DNA of 64,000 nucleotides from positions 62,001 to 126,000 of the forward strand of contig JAUIRK010000885.1 of the NCBI GenBank assembly GCA_030549495.1, given 5' to 3'. The position numbers and the translations under genes were made by a program. Under the pieces are notes generated by a model. It had not been told where the DNA came from. It saw only the letters and a list, made by a program, of their open reading frames with translations, and ran no database searches. Shown here one piece after another: positions 1 to 10,300 of this stretch (positions are counted from its first letter, which is position 1; every line of letters starts with the position of its first letter). Source of the DNA: Nectonema munidae (Eukaryota > Nematomorpha > Nectonematoida > Nectonematidae).

Positions 1-2607
1 AACAACCAATTTCTTTGTTTAAAATGTGTTCGTTTGGATCATATCCAAGGTTTTGATTGCTTGTTAAAAAGATTAAAATTTTTTGATTCTCTGAACAATA
101 TTGAACGGATGCAATTACTTGTTAAAGAAAATATCTTTTTGCGTAAAGAAGTTTCTCCTTTGTGTATTAAATATACATCGAAGCCAGTTGATTTTAAGTT
201 TATTGATATTGATATAGTTTCTGGTCAATATTTTAAAAGTGATTATTTCGTACCTCTCGTTACAAAAGACGACGGCAACTGCTTATTCAACGCTCTTTCA
301 ATTGGTTTAATTGGGGAAGAATCAATCTCAAAAGAAATTCGATTTAAAACGGCAATCGAGAGTAATTTCTTTAAAGACTATTATGTTTCTTTAGGTAAAA
401 CTTTTAATATAGAAAATATATCTATAGACATAAATGAAGAATGTGTGAATGTGTGCAAAAATTATTTTTGGTCGTCTACATATCTCTTAATGGCTGCCTC
501 TTCTGTGATTGGTTTATCGATAAATAGTTATTATCCTTCTATCAATGGAAAAGTCAACATTTATAGTAAATTGCTGAATTTTATTTTTTACCTCGCATTT
601 CCAAAGTCTTTCAAGATAAAAATTCCCTAAACATATTATGGACTTCGACCAACTGTATAAAAGATAAAACTTTTATGCCTAATCATTTTGTATCATTAAT
701 TAGAAAGAAATGCTTATATTCGAATCATTATAAAAAAAATTTTGCAATGAAAATACAAATGTCTTCAATTTTTCCCCAGAAAAGAAACCAAAGATTATTG
801 AGTGTGGAAAGACTGATAATGACATTGGAGTAACATCAAATCCAAATTATGATAAAAATTATATTCAAGGTTTTATGTCTTTACCTAGAATAATTGAAAT
901 AATTGAAAAGTCTGAAAATAACTATCAAAATATTCCAAAAAATATCAAAGAAAATGAGTTTTTTGTAGTGGGAAAAAACTATATAACAACAAACTAATTT
1001 TTCATGACTCATGTGGAAGCTGGAGAAGCATCTCATCAAAAGTGTACCATTTTTTGAAAAAAGATGATTCAATAGAATTTATTAGAAAAGCGAGTAATGG
1101 ATCTTTTTATAAAATTCTGAAAGGTAAAAATAAAACATTATCTCCTCAACCGTTAGATAATGTAATATATTTACATAGATTTTATTCGGTTTTGAAACGT
1201 TAATTTGATCCTTCATATAAAAGGAGAATCTCATGGATCGAAAAACATCCAAAAATTGAATGGTTCAAATCTTAATCTTTGTGTATACGAATATATTGGC
1301 GAATTTCCAATAGAAAAATTTCATCCCATGGGAATAGTAAGATTCCTAGTTGCGAATACATAAGGACTGAACATAATACTTTTGAATACATAAAACCTTG
1401 CTATCAAAAAAATACCCCCTAAAAAGATATAAGGTGAATCTTTCAAAAATGAAGATTTTATGTTACGGAATTCATCTATTATATATAATACAAAATATTC
1501 AATGAATAAAAATTCATCCTTAAATGGCGGAAAAATCTTTTGTGATGAAATAAATCAACTGTTATCTCTATCTTCAAAAGGTCATTTATATATAAAACGA
1601 GTGTCTCAAGTTTGGAATAAATCTCCCACAATTATTTGTTATACAGAAAAGCAAATGATACATATGAAATCTTGTATTTTATATCAAAAAACGTATGCTG
1701 TATTATGGAAGTTGATAAGACTTATAACCTAAGTTCTTGTTTTGTAATTACTACTGTGTTTCGTGATAAAAACATTCTTTAAAAAAAACACGGTCTTCTC
1801 CGGGCCAGTTTTTTTAGATTTTGACTCGACTTTTGAAACTTTTTGGGAGTTTTTCTCTTATTTAAGGCAAATTTTATTTGCAAACATTACATGTAAGAGT
1901 TTACAAAATCTTATAATAGGAACCGATGAATAGTATGCATTGGTTAAATCAATTAATTTTTATTTTGGCGAGGCCAAAATATTACTCTGTACGAGACATT
2001 TAAAAGAAAACATTCAAAGAAACTTGAGAAAAAAATTTGGAGTGAACAAAAAAGAAATAGATGAATTTTTAGAAGTAATGTTTGGACCTTGCGGGCTGGC
2101 ATATTCAACATCATATTATTGAATATCATGAGAAAGAAAAAAGGATTTTATCAAGGTACCTAGATAAATTTGGTTTTTATTTGTCAAAAAACTCTTACCA
2201 ACGGTTGAGAAGTTTATATTTGTTCCTAGATCCCTTTTCCCTTTCATACCATCTAATTGGAAAAATAATCTATCAGAATCTTTAAATAATGTTCCCAAGT
2301 TGTTAAAAACTGGAAACCTAGGAGTTTGATTGATTTAATTACCTGTTTACATGATCAAGCAATTTTTGAAGAAAAAATGATCAAAGAATCGATACATGGT
2401 ATGGGTAACTATCAATTAATAGATGAAGCAAAAAAGTTTTTGATTTCAAATTTTTTTTGGAATCAATATGATGAACAAAAAAAAGAAGAAGTTTTCAAAA
2501 AAGTAATAGAATCAAACAAAAACTTCGTTATTTCAAAAGATGGTAAATTAACAGTGAAAACCAAAAAACTTGTATCTAAACCCTGTCAAACCAGTTATAA
2601 AAGGTAA
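1..2607 (+). mobile_element. Decayed MULE (Mutator-like) DNA transposon with N-terminal OTU domain, left end outside window
   Basis: The frame open from base 1 to 630 encodes an OTU-type cysteine protease core, with the block DDGNCLFNAL (Asp...Asn-Cys, the usual catalytic signature) near base 270. Downstream, in several frames, are pieces of a MULE-type DDE transposase. They include the CYTEKQ block near 1640, a first-Asp region DKTYNLSSCFVITTV near 1710, LDFDSTFETFW near 1815, the second-Asp block IIGTDE near 1912 and the C-x2-H block LLCTRHLKENI near 1983. A C-terminal tail at 2326-2607 (IDLITCLHDQ, ending basic) follows. OTU domains fused to MULE transposases are known in several eukaryotes. 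The reading frame is interrupted repeatedly, so no active enzyme is expected. Terminal inverted repeats and target duplications were not found; the 5' end lies outside the window. Confidence 0.75.
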
Positions 2608-3365
2608 TATTTTGCTAATTTTTTATTATCATTTACAAATAATTTTTTCTATTTTAAGATCGAAGAGAGCAACAAGTTAAAAAACTTTTTTGTCACTTCA
2701 ATCGAAAGCATACAACTAATCAATGAAAAAAGCAAAATTAAATAAATGAATTTATAACGTTATTGATTCAAGTATAAAGTTATCTTTTTAAGCCTATTAT
2801 AAAAAAGCCTACATACTAGATAAATTAAAAGAGTAAATTTCAAACAAATTTATTTAAATAAAACAAATTTTCGACTATAAATTTTCGAATCTATATCATA
2901 AGTACTAAATGTAGAAGATATAACTGCTTGGAATGAAAAGAATTAAACGGAGTTAGTAGTAGATGAGTAGGAGAGAGGATCTTTGGTACTATTAGAGGCT
3001 GAGTTGTAATGAGACTAATGACAGATAAAATCTGAGAGTGGGTTCATATACCAGAGTTGTAGGAGGAGGCAAATTTTTGGTGTGAGGAGTTGTGTTACAA
3101 GTATGATTTACATAAGGAAAAAAGTACATATAATAATGTATAAGGATGCATAGAATATTAAAGGAGATGTAGAGGAATGAATATATGGAGCAACAAATAT
3201 ATATGCAGGTTTATATGAATATGGATACAAAATAATAAAATAAAACTTATACATTTTTAAAGAGTGAGAGGAATGAATATATGGAGCAACAAATATATCT
3301 GTAGGTTTTTATGAATGTTGATACAAAATTATATAATACAAAATCTTTTAATAAAGCAAATGATG
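2608..3365. other. AT-rich stretch without a recognised gene; short direct repeat
   Basis: No coding signal was recognised. A ~65-base segment (3173-3237) that begins with gaggaatgaatatatggagc recurs at 3267-3335, a diverged direct repeat with a 94-base step. Bases 2940-3130 are purine-rich on the + strand and may be part of the LINE remnant that follows, but this is not demonstrated. Confidence 0.4.
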
Positions 3366-3369
3366 AAAT

Positions 3370-3660
3370 TTTTTAATAAAATCTAAAAAAAGAGCCCTAC
3401 ATTCACAGTGTTTGCTGAATGCATCATGATTAAACTTTGCAAAGTTTTTCCTTATACAATTAATACATTTATCGGAATCTTTCTTTGACGAAATGTTACT
3501 TCAGATTTATGGCCTTCAGCGAAAAATTTATAGACATTTTTCCTACAATATGAAGATGTATGACCAAAACTTCAACAATTTGTGGATTGCTTGCATGAAT
3601 AGAAATCAAAAATCTTTTAACAATACTACGATAAATACAAATTACTTCCATACTTTTTAT
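3370..3660 (-). mobile_element. LINE ORF1 (gag-like) fragment with zinc knuckles
   Basis: On the minus strand a FGHTSSYCRKN block (near 3560-3540) is followed by FFAEGHKSE and then by CINCIRKNFAKFNHDAF with a later Cys pair. The spacing matches the two to three CCHC knuckles of the ORF1 protein of Jockey/I/R1-type LINEs, where Cys-x2-Cys-x-Phe-Gly-His-Thr-Ser-x2-Cys is typical. The frames are disrupted and several knuckle cysteines are gone. The clade is uncertain, and the piece is not contiguous with the RNase H-bearing LINE at 5300-7030. Confidence 0.5.
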
Positions 3661-3699
3661 ATCATTATTTACTGAAAAAACTAAAAGTTTGTTATTCAT

Positions 3700-5300
3700 C
3701 ATTTAGTTTCTTTTGGAAAAAACTATTCTAAAAAGTTTTTTTTTCAAGTAATGGCTTAATGGATTCTTTTTATTTTTTGAGTCAAGTATCAATTCATCAC
3801 TCAAATCCTAATCTAAATTCAGGATAATTTAAGAGTAAAATCTAGGATCTTTAGTAGGTTTATTTTTGGTTTCAGTTTCCAAAAGAGATTTAGCATTTTC
3901 CAAGATTGGGAGTCTGGTAAAATAATATTGTAAAAAATTGGCTCAATCAAATGCCATGAATCTTTGTGAGTTTTCCTAATATCGCTAGGTGCATTATAAG
4001 TAAAGATACTTAACAGATAAAATGAGAGAATTGAGCAAATAATTTGAAAATATATGGAGAACTTAGCAATTCAAGCACAAATCTAATTTAACAAAGTAGC
4101 GCCACCATAAACGTGAGTTGAATGTATAAGATGAGAATTGATATACGAATTGATTAATATATTGAACATCTACTAAGAAAAATTTTTATAATAAAGAAAA
4201 TTGAATTTTACAGTTTTTATTTATAAAAATTCTACTCAATGGTATTGCAAAAATTTTGAAATTATCATTATTCAATAAAAAAAATTGTTATATTTATAAC
4301 CTGTAGGGCAATAAAAAATAGAACAAGTCCTACCAAATACAGTTTTCAAATTTATAGTCTAACCGTTGTTAACACTTCTTTAAAAATCAAAAAGAAATAA
4401 ATTTTTTTTATTCCTACACCATAAATTTCAATCATAACAAAGAGAAATAATACGAAGAAAATTCTAACAAAACATAAAACACAAGAGAAAAATTTTTATA
4501 TCGATAAAGCATTTTATTAAGTTATTGGTGACCTTTACATTTAAATTTCAAATTTAAACCTCATTTTGGATTAAGACGAAAAGGGTAGCCGAAAGAATCT
4601 AAATAAACAGAAATATGAACACACAAGTTATGAATATAGAATGAATGCTTAGTATTTCAATTTCAGTGAAGGACCAAGCTATTAAAATCTACCTGATTGG
4701 GAATATAATTGTATGTTTTTCAACAAAATCAAATATTTTAATTAAATATTTTCTATCAAGTATTACAAATGCACTTTTTTACGACTATTTATTGAAGAAA
4801 TATTTCAGTGGTCTTAAAACTACTTTCTTCAGTCAAAAAAAAGAAAAGAAGGGAAAAAGGAAAAGAAAAGAAAGAGTAGGATAGTAATCTTCTCAACAGA
4901 GTAAATATAAAGGTGATAATATGAAACATGCTAATTAATACAGGATCTATCATTGGTTTATATCTGAAACCGTATATTGATTAACACATTATGTTTACTA
5001 TTATGTGTATATATAAGATATATAGAAAAAATAGAGAAGCATAGCTGGCTTGATACAATATGTCTATAACTTAAAATTTAATCTATAAGAATTAAAAAGG
5101 AAAACTATTAAAATTGAAGAACACAAAATACTTTCTAATTTTTTAAAACTAGATACTTTATTAAAAGTAAAAACTAGATTTTAAAATACATTGTTATAAA
5201 AGAAATAAATACTTTTATATTCTTCCTTGGTCCTTTTAAAAATTAAATGTTAAAAAAAGTTGCCTAAAAGATAAATAATTTAAAAAAATGTCGGATAGAT
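3700..5300. other. AT-rich stretch, nothing recognised
   Basis: No exon, RNA gene or transposon terminus was recognised. The longest reading frame (4645-4884) ends in a Lys/Glu/Arg-rich, purine-run sequence and resembles no family I know. Confidence 0.4.
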
Positions 5301-5501
5301 AGTGAATGAGTGAGTGAGGAAATCTCTAAGAACTTTCCAGCTTTGGCTGATATGCTTGCAAGTTGCAAGAGTTTGTATTTGATGATTGCGTGGAGTTTAG
5401 TTGAAGAACATTGTGGAATTCTAGTATTATAGGAGAAAAATTGTATGTAGTATTTGTGTTCGGTATATAAAGTAAAGGATGATAAGAGTATAATTAATTA
5501 A
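5300..5501 (-). mobile_element. 3' end of a LINE, separated from its body by a piggyBac insertion
   Basis: Read on the minus strand, the sequence continues leftward from the LINE body at 6342-7030 and ends with GCTGATATGC-like, ACTTTCC-like and CTAAG-like blocks followed by a short run of CACT/ACTC tetranucleotides (5306-5325 on the + strand reads tgagtgagtgagg). The same tail with a different tetranucleotide (TACC) occurs at 42354-42425. A tetranucleotide tail is common at the 3' end of non-LTR retrotransposons. The assignment to the same element as 6342-7030 is inferred from strand and adjacency. Confidence 0.5.
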
Positions 5502-6341
5502 CCCTTATAAGATCCTAGGGCTCATTTTAATTTAATTTTTTAAAAAATTATCTTTTATTAAAAATTTCAAAATTATCATAGCCAATATAAAAATCACAAA
5601 ATAATTTTTAAAACACAATAAAATGTTTAACTTATTAGGATATATTTTTTTATACATTTGAGATCCTTGGGTGCAAAAGAGTCCTTTCATAATTTAAGTT
5701 TTTTTAATTTTTTTTAGTACTAAATTGTTACATTTTTTATAAAGGCATGTACTAGGATTATACATTACAACAAAACCAAAGTTGCTGTTGATGTAGTTGA
5801 TCAAATGGTATCAAATTATTCAGTCAAAACGAAAACAAAGCGCTGGCCCATTGTGGTTTTTTGTAACATAATTGATATTTCCGGACTTAATAGTTTTATT
5901 TTGTCAAAAGAGATTTTTATAAAAAACAAAAATTGTTGTGATGTCAGGCGAAAATATTTGGTTACACTAGGAAAAAAACTTTTAGAACCACTGATTAGGG
6001 CAAGGCCAAAACTGCCTAGAACTTTATTAAGCAAAAATTTGGTACTTAAAATAAAAAAAAGAAATAATCAAGAAGTTGAAGAAGAAATTTTTTATGGGTC
6101 AAAAAAAGCAAGATGTCATCTTTCCATAAACACAAAAAATAAAATATCTCTGAAATGCTCTATTTGTGACTACTTTGCATGCAAAAATCATTTGAAATAT
6201 GTTTATAAATTGTTCTATTTAATGTTTTTATATTTTTGTGCCATTTCAATAAATTTTTCAGGTGAATTAAAATTTTGAAAAAAAAGGTTGAAAACAGCCC
6301 AAGGAACCTATAAAGTTTGAAAAATAAGGGTACCATAAGGG
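5502..6341 (+). mobile_element. Internally deleted piggyBac element with TTAA target sites
   Basis: The element is flanked by TTAA at 5498-5501 and 6342-6345 and has short inverted ends (CCCTTAT on the left, ATAAGGG on the right). Inside, from about 5742 to 6218, is the C-terminal third of a piggyBac transposase: YNKTKVAVDVVDQM, then NYSVKTKTKRWPIVVF, then a C-terminal Cys/His zinc ribbon (KCSICDYFACKNH). The N-terminal and first catalytic parts are absent, so this 840-base copy cannot encode a transposase. It sits inside a LINE (5300-7030) and therefore inserted after it. Confidence 0.85.
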
Positions 6342-7030
6342 TTAAGAGGTGTGGGTGGAATAAGATATTGGTGTGCAGGTTCATTAAAGTGTAGATTACA
6401 GAAGTTAAGTAGTTTAACACGTAAATCGTGAAAAATTGTGCATTAGAGAATTATGAGTAGTGGTGTTTCGATGTAGGGGCAATCAAATCTACATAATGGA
6501 TTGTTGTGAAGTTTGAATCGATAGTAGTAGGAATAGGTTGGCAGTGTGATGTGAACCACTTAATGGAGTTGCGGGAGAGAGTGGTATTTTTGTTGTGAAT
6601 GGCAAAGTTTATCAAGGATGGTGCAATATTAAGAGATGACCATTTGTTCAGTATAGATGCATATGCGGCTTTAATGATAGTGGATAAAGGGATAGAAGGT
6701 AAGATAAAAGAATGCGTGTTTGGAGGTAATGTTTTAGATAGTCTGTCAATACTATTGTTTTCATTGCAAATGCAGTGTGCGGGAGACCAATAGATTGTTA
6801 TGTTGAAATAATAGGAAAGTTGGATAAGCTTTGTGTCTAAGCTGTAAGATGATTGAGGGATTTTGTGATTAAGATTTAGGTCGTTGATGATGTTTAGGGC
6901 ATCGGTGTAAGTTTGATTAAAGTTGAGGCAGTAGATGGGAAGATTGTCTATGAGGTGATTACAGGGAGCTAAAATAGCAAGAGTTTCTGTTTCGTATGAT
7001 GAGGTATTGGAGTCAGTATGTTAGGCAGCT
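6342..7030 (-). mobile_element. LINE remnant with RNase H domain
   Basis: On the minus strand, a frame from about 7010 to 6440 reads SYETETLAILAPCN, then YTDALNIINDLN, then YWSPAHCICNENNSIDRLSK. That resembles the order of an RNase H domain (substrate-side Glu, central Asp, then W-x-P-x-H and the final Asp). RNase H after the reverse transcriptase is typical of the I/R1/LOA-type LINEs. The rest of the element was not found to the right, so the copy is 5'-truncated, as is usual for LINEs. The left end is split by the piggyBac at 5502-6341. Confidence 0.6.
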
Positions 7031-7499
7031 GAAGCATGGAATGCAGTTTTGGTACTAGAAAAAAGTGATTTTATCTAATTAAAAAAAATTTAGTTGAAGA
7101 TTTATGGTGAAACTTTTAGAAAATCTTATTTATTATGGTTTAAACTTATTTCCAAAAATTTTTGTAGAAAACAATATTTTTCACCTAGTTGGCACAAAAT
7201 ACCCTAGTTGGCACAAATTAGTTACTCCCATTTCAAACTATTTTTGAACCATTGAATTAATTAATGTATATGTTTGAATATAGGTAAATGTCTAATCCTG
7301 GCAACGGGCCTGCTCCCATCATTTTTAATTTTTGTAACATCGTCTTCCATAATAAGGTATATCTAAATAAACTTAAAGTTGAACATTGTCTCTCTAGTAA
7401 TTTGTAAATGGAATAAAAACCATCGTAGTGGTTGGAGATGACAATAAAGTTGCCAACCCGCGTTCAACCGTACAGGTTATGAGATCTTATATATATATA
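7031..7499. other. AT-rich stretch, nothing recognised
   Basis: No gene or element boundary was recognised. A short A/T-rich spacer with tandem tata precedes the SINE that follows. Confidence 0.35.
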
Positions 7500-7504
7500 G
7501 TATA

Positions 7505-7655
7505 TATATTTTTTTAGTTGGCCGCTTCGCATCCATAGGGAAGAAAAATTTCCCATAGCTGTACAGATGGTAATTATAGTCACCATTGGAAATCGAACCC
7601 AGACCATCTACATCAATACCATACGCTCCTACCACTAGGCCATTAGCCGATATAT
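7505..7655 (-). repeat. tRNA-derived SINE, family B
   Basis: On the minus strand the sequence has an A-box-like GGCCTAGTGGTAGGAGCG and, about 35 bases on, a B-box-like GGGTTCGATTTCC. Together these are the internal RNA polymerase III promoter of a tRNA-derived element. The spacing fits a tRNA head, but the body does not fold into a clean tRNA and continues past it, so this is called a SINE rather than a tRNA gene. A second copy, on the + strand, is at 29205-29280. Confidence 0.6.
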
Positions 7656-7942
7656 CTATTTAATAATGAATTATGCTAAAATATTAAAGAAATAAAATTA
7701 AAAAAAGAATTTGAATTAAAAAAAAGAATTTTTATTATAATTTAAATTTAATAATTCTTTTTCTTTTAAAAATCATAACATGGGAGCTAATGGATTTTTT
7801 TCTCCCTTTGAGGCGAAATGTAAAATTTATGAAAATATTTTTTTGTTACATGTTTATAATTTAATTTTCAATTAAATTTTGTAATTGAATACAGACGTTC
7901 ATCCGAACCTTTTCCTAGTTTTCGATTGCCCTTTTCTTATGT

Positions 7943-8085
7943 GGGAGCATTAGTAAGGTTGTTTAGATACTGGGTTTCGATAACTCAATGTCTTTTGTTC
8001 GATGCCGCATAGAGCCTACTTTTATGATAGTTCGATACCCACGGTATTTTTTGGCTTTTATATCGATAAGGTTGATCATAAAAGA
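7943..8085 (+). repeat. tRNA-derived SINE, family A (diverged copy)
   Basis: The stretch shares the blocks GATACTGGGTTTCGATAACT, TGTTCGATGCCGCAT and ATAGTTCGATAC with the better-kept copies at 59003 and 61098. The B-box is eroded. This copy is older than those. Confidence 0.55.
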
Positions 8086-8449
8086 GGCCTTTTTTTCTTA
8101 TCTCACCTTCATTTATATCTTAAAAATACTATACTACAGTATTAACTGTAACTAAATTTACTGAGAACTTGAACCTAGACATATTTTTCTTTCCATCTAC
8201 TTAATATTTCTATCAGGGGCATACATCTTCAAAATTATTGGTGTGGGCGAAATTTTTTTGTTGCAATTTTCAAAATTAGTGGTCTGGAAATACCACGAGA
8301 GACCAAATATTCAAGCAATCCTTTAAAATAGAGTGTTTTCAGCGCATACTTAAAGTCCTAAATTTATAAGACTACTTTATATTTTTTTTACAAAATTGAT
8401 GAATTTAAATACTATACTTCCAGCGAAAATATTTTAATTAAATTTGCAT
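8086..8449. other. AT-rich stretch, nothing recognised
   Basis: No gene, repeat terminus or RNA was recognised. Confidence 0.35.
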
Positions 8450-8459
8450 ATCGAATATA

Positions 8460-8961
8460 GTGCGCAGAAAAAATGCCCCAATTGAAAAAGTAGGAAAAAA
8501 TGCCCCAATTTAAAATTAGGAAAAATGCCCAACACAAAAAATTTCAAAAAATCATTAATTAAAATTTTTAAAAAAGATATGTCAAATAAAGTTTTTTTGT
8601 AAAAAAAAGTTAACTTTTCATCTAAAACATTTAAAATTTAATTAAAGTAAACTAAAAAACTCAGCATACGACAATTTTTTAAATACAAAATTTTTTTTAT
8701 AAAACAGTCAATATTTTTGGACTTTGTGTGTATCACAACACTTTCTAAATATAATTTGTATTTTAACTGATTTTAAGAATACATTCCCACAAATCTGCAT
8801 CTTTGCTATTGTTTTCAAGAACTTTATAAAGAAAAAACCCTATAGATTAAGAAATTTAGCCTTTCAAAACGGTACCAAATTAAAATATTTATATAATTAA
8901 AAAAATCCTGAAAATCAAAAATTAGGGGGCATTTTTTCCGGGGGCATTTTTACCTACAACC
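8460..8961. mobile_element. MITE with GGGGCATTTTT-type inverted ends and a 10-base target duplication
   Basis: ATCGAATATA occurs at 8450-8459 and again at 8962-8971, immediately outside a 502-base segment. The left end reads GTGCGCAGAAAAAATGCCCC and repeats AAAAAATGCCCC twice more; the right end reads GGGGGCATTTTTTCCGGGGG then CATTTTTACC. The ends are thus inverted and internally repeated. There is no coding content. A target duplication of 9-10 bases is the hallmark of Mutator-like (MULE) elements, so this is best called a non-autonomous MULE-type MITE. That class is inferred from the duplication length alone. Confidence 0.75.
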
Positions 8962-8984
8962 ATCGAATATACACTAGTTTAAAA

Positions 8985-9870
8985 TCACATTTTTGCTTAT
9001 TTAGTGTGAGATTAAGCTTAGAAGAAGCTTTAAGAAACTTATCATTGTGTTTTTCTATCGTATCCGCAAATCGTGATGTTATCCAAATAAGTATACGTAT
9101 GTATCCTCTAGCTGTTCATCTTTAATCATGTTATCAATTGTTCTTTTAAAACAAGCTACTCCGTTTGTTAGTTCAAACGGGATTCGTTTGAACTAATAAA
9201 GTGCATTGTTAGCTTGGAAACCAATGTAATGTCTGTCTTCGTCTTTTAGACAAACTTGATGATAGACTGATTGTAAATCTACTGTACTAAACACTTTATA
9301 TTTAGAAATGAGTTAACCATTTAGTTAATATCTGGTTGCGGATAACTGTTGAGCATTGTGAATCTAATCGTTCTAGAATAATCTATTACTAGTCTTTTTT
9401 TTTGTTCATTTTTTACAATTATTACTTGAGCCCTCCAGGGACTAATCGAGGGCTCTATTATCTCTTCATCTAACTTCAAATCTTCGCCACTATATTTATC
9501 TTTTCACAAAGACTTTATCGTCGAAAGAGATAATATTTAATAAATTAATTATTTATTAAGATAATAGTTTGTCTTTTAGACAAACTTGATGATAGACTGA
9601 TTGTAAATCTACTGTACTAAACACTTTATATTTAGAAATGAGTTAACCATTTCGTTAATATCTGGTTACGGATAACTGTTGAGCATTGTGAATCTAATCG
9701 TTCTAGAATAATCTATTACTAGTCTTTTTTTTTGTTCATTTTTTACAATTATTACTTGAGCCCTCCAGGGACTAATTGAGGGCTCTATTATCTCTTCATC
9801 TAACTTTAAATCTTCGCCACTATATTTATCTTTTCACAAAGACTTTATCGTCGAAAGAGATAATATCGCT
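8985..9870 (-). mobile_element. Fossil of a Ty3/Gypsy-type LTR element (reverse transcriptase part)
   Basis: On the minus strand there is a broken piece of a Ty3/Gypsy-like polymerase, covering part of the reverse transcriptase, including the region around the family's usual palm motifs. Only a fragment is present; no LTRs, gag, protease or integrase were found. About 300 bases of it are present twice, side by side (roughly 9234-9534 and 9570-9866), with the two units nearly identical. That suggests a local duplication much more recent than the insertion. The element is clearly inactive. Confidence 0.7.
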
Positions 9871-10300
9871 TTCTCATAGAGTGTCTCGTTACAGAAGAAC
9901 TGGAAAATCTTCGAAGATACATGAGTTACTAAGACGTGAAACTTGTTTCATTGGAGTATCTAGTAAATAGGCGTAATCTTGAAAGAAAGGGTTTGACAAA
10001 ACTCACAAAACTGAAGTTAATACGGTCCTAGCTAAAAATTATTAAGTCAATAAGGGCACTACAGAAAGTCTTGAAAATTGAGACCGTTCTAAATTCTCTA
10101 ACTGAGTTGTGTATATAGGAAATTAGTTCTTTCCTAATTTATTTATTTTTCATAATACCCATTTACTACTGATCAACGCTGGTGATTTTAGTAATTTCTA
10201 TTTACTTTCATTGAAAGTGAGAGTTTGTCTGCGTTCTTTTTGCTAACATTGTCTAAAATGGATTATTAAACTATAAATTTTCTATTTTATTTAAGCGCAG
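9871..10300. other. Region upstream of the first recognised TIMM23 exon
   Basis: The missing N-terminal exon(s) of the TIMM23 homologue should lie in or upstream of this stretch, but none could be supported. A splice acceptor ends at 10300 (tttatttaagcgcag), with an alternative at 10295. Confidence 0.35.

Noticed and set aside
6599-6793. Open + strand frame of 64 codons
   Set aside because: The minus strand of the same interval encodes recognisable LINE RNase H blocks.
7505-7655. Possible tRNA gene on the minus strand
   Set aside because: The A- and B-boxes are convincing but the arms do not pair and a second copy at 29205 shares the head, so a SINE is the better call.
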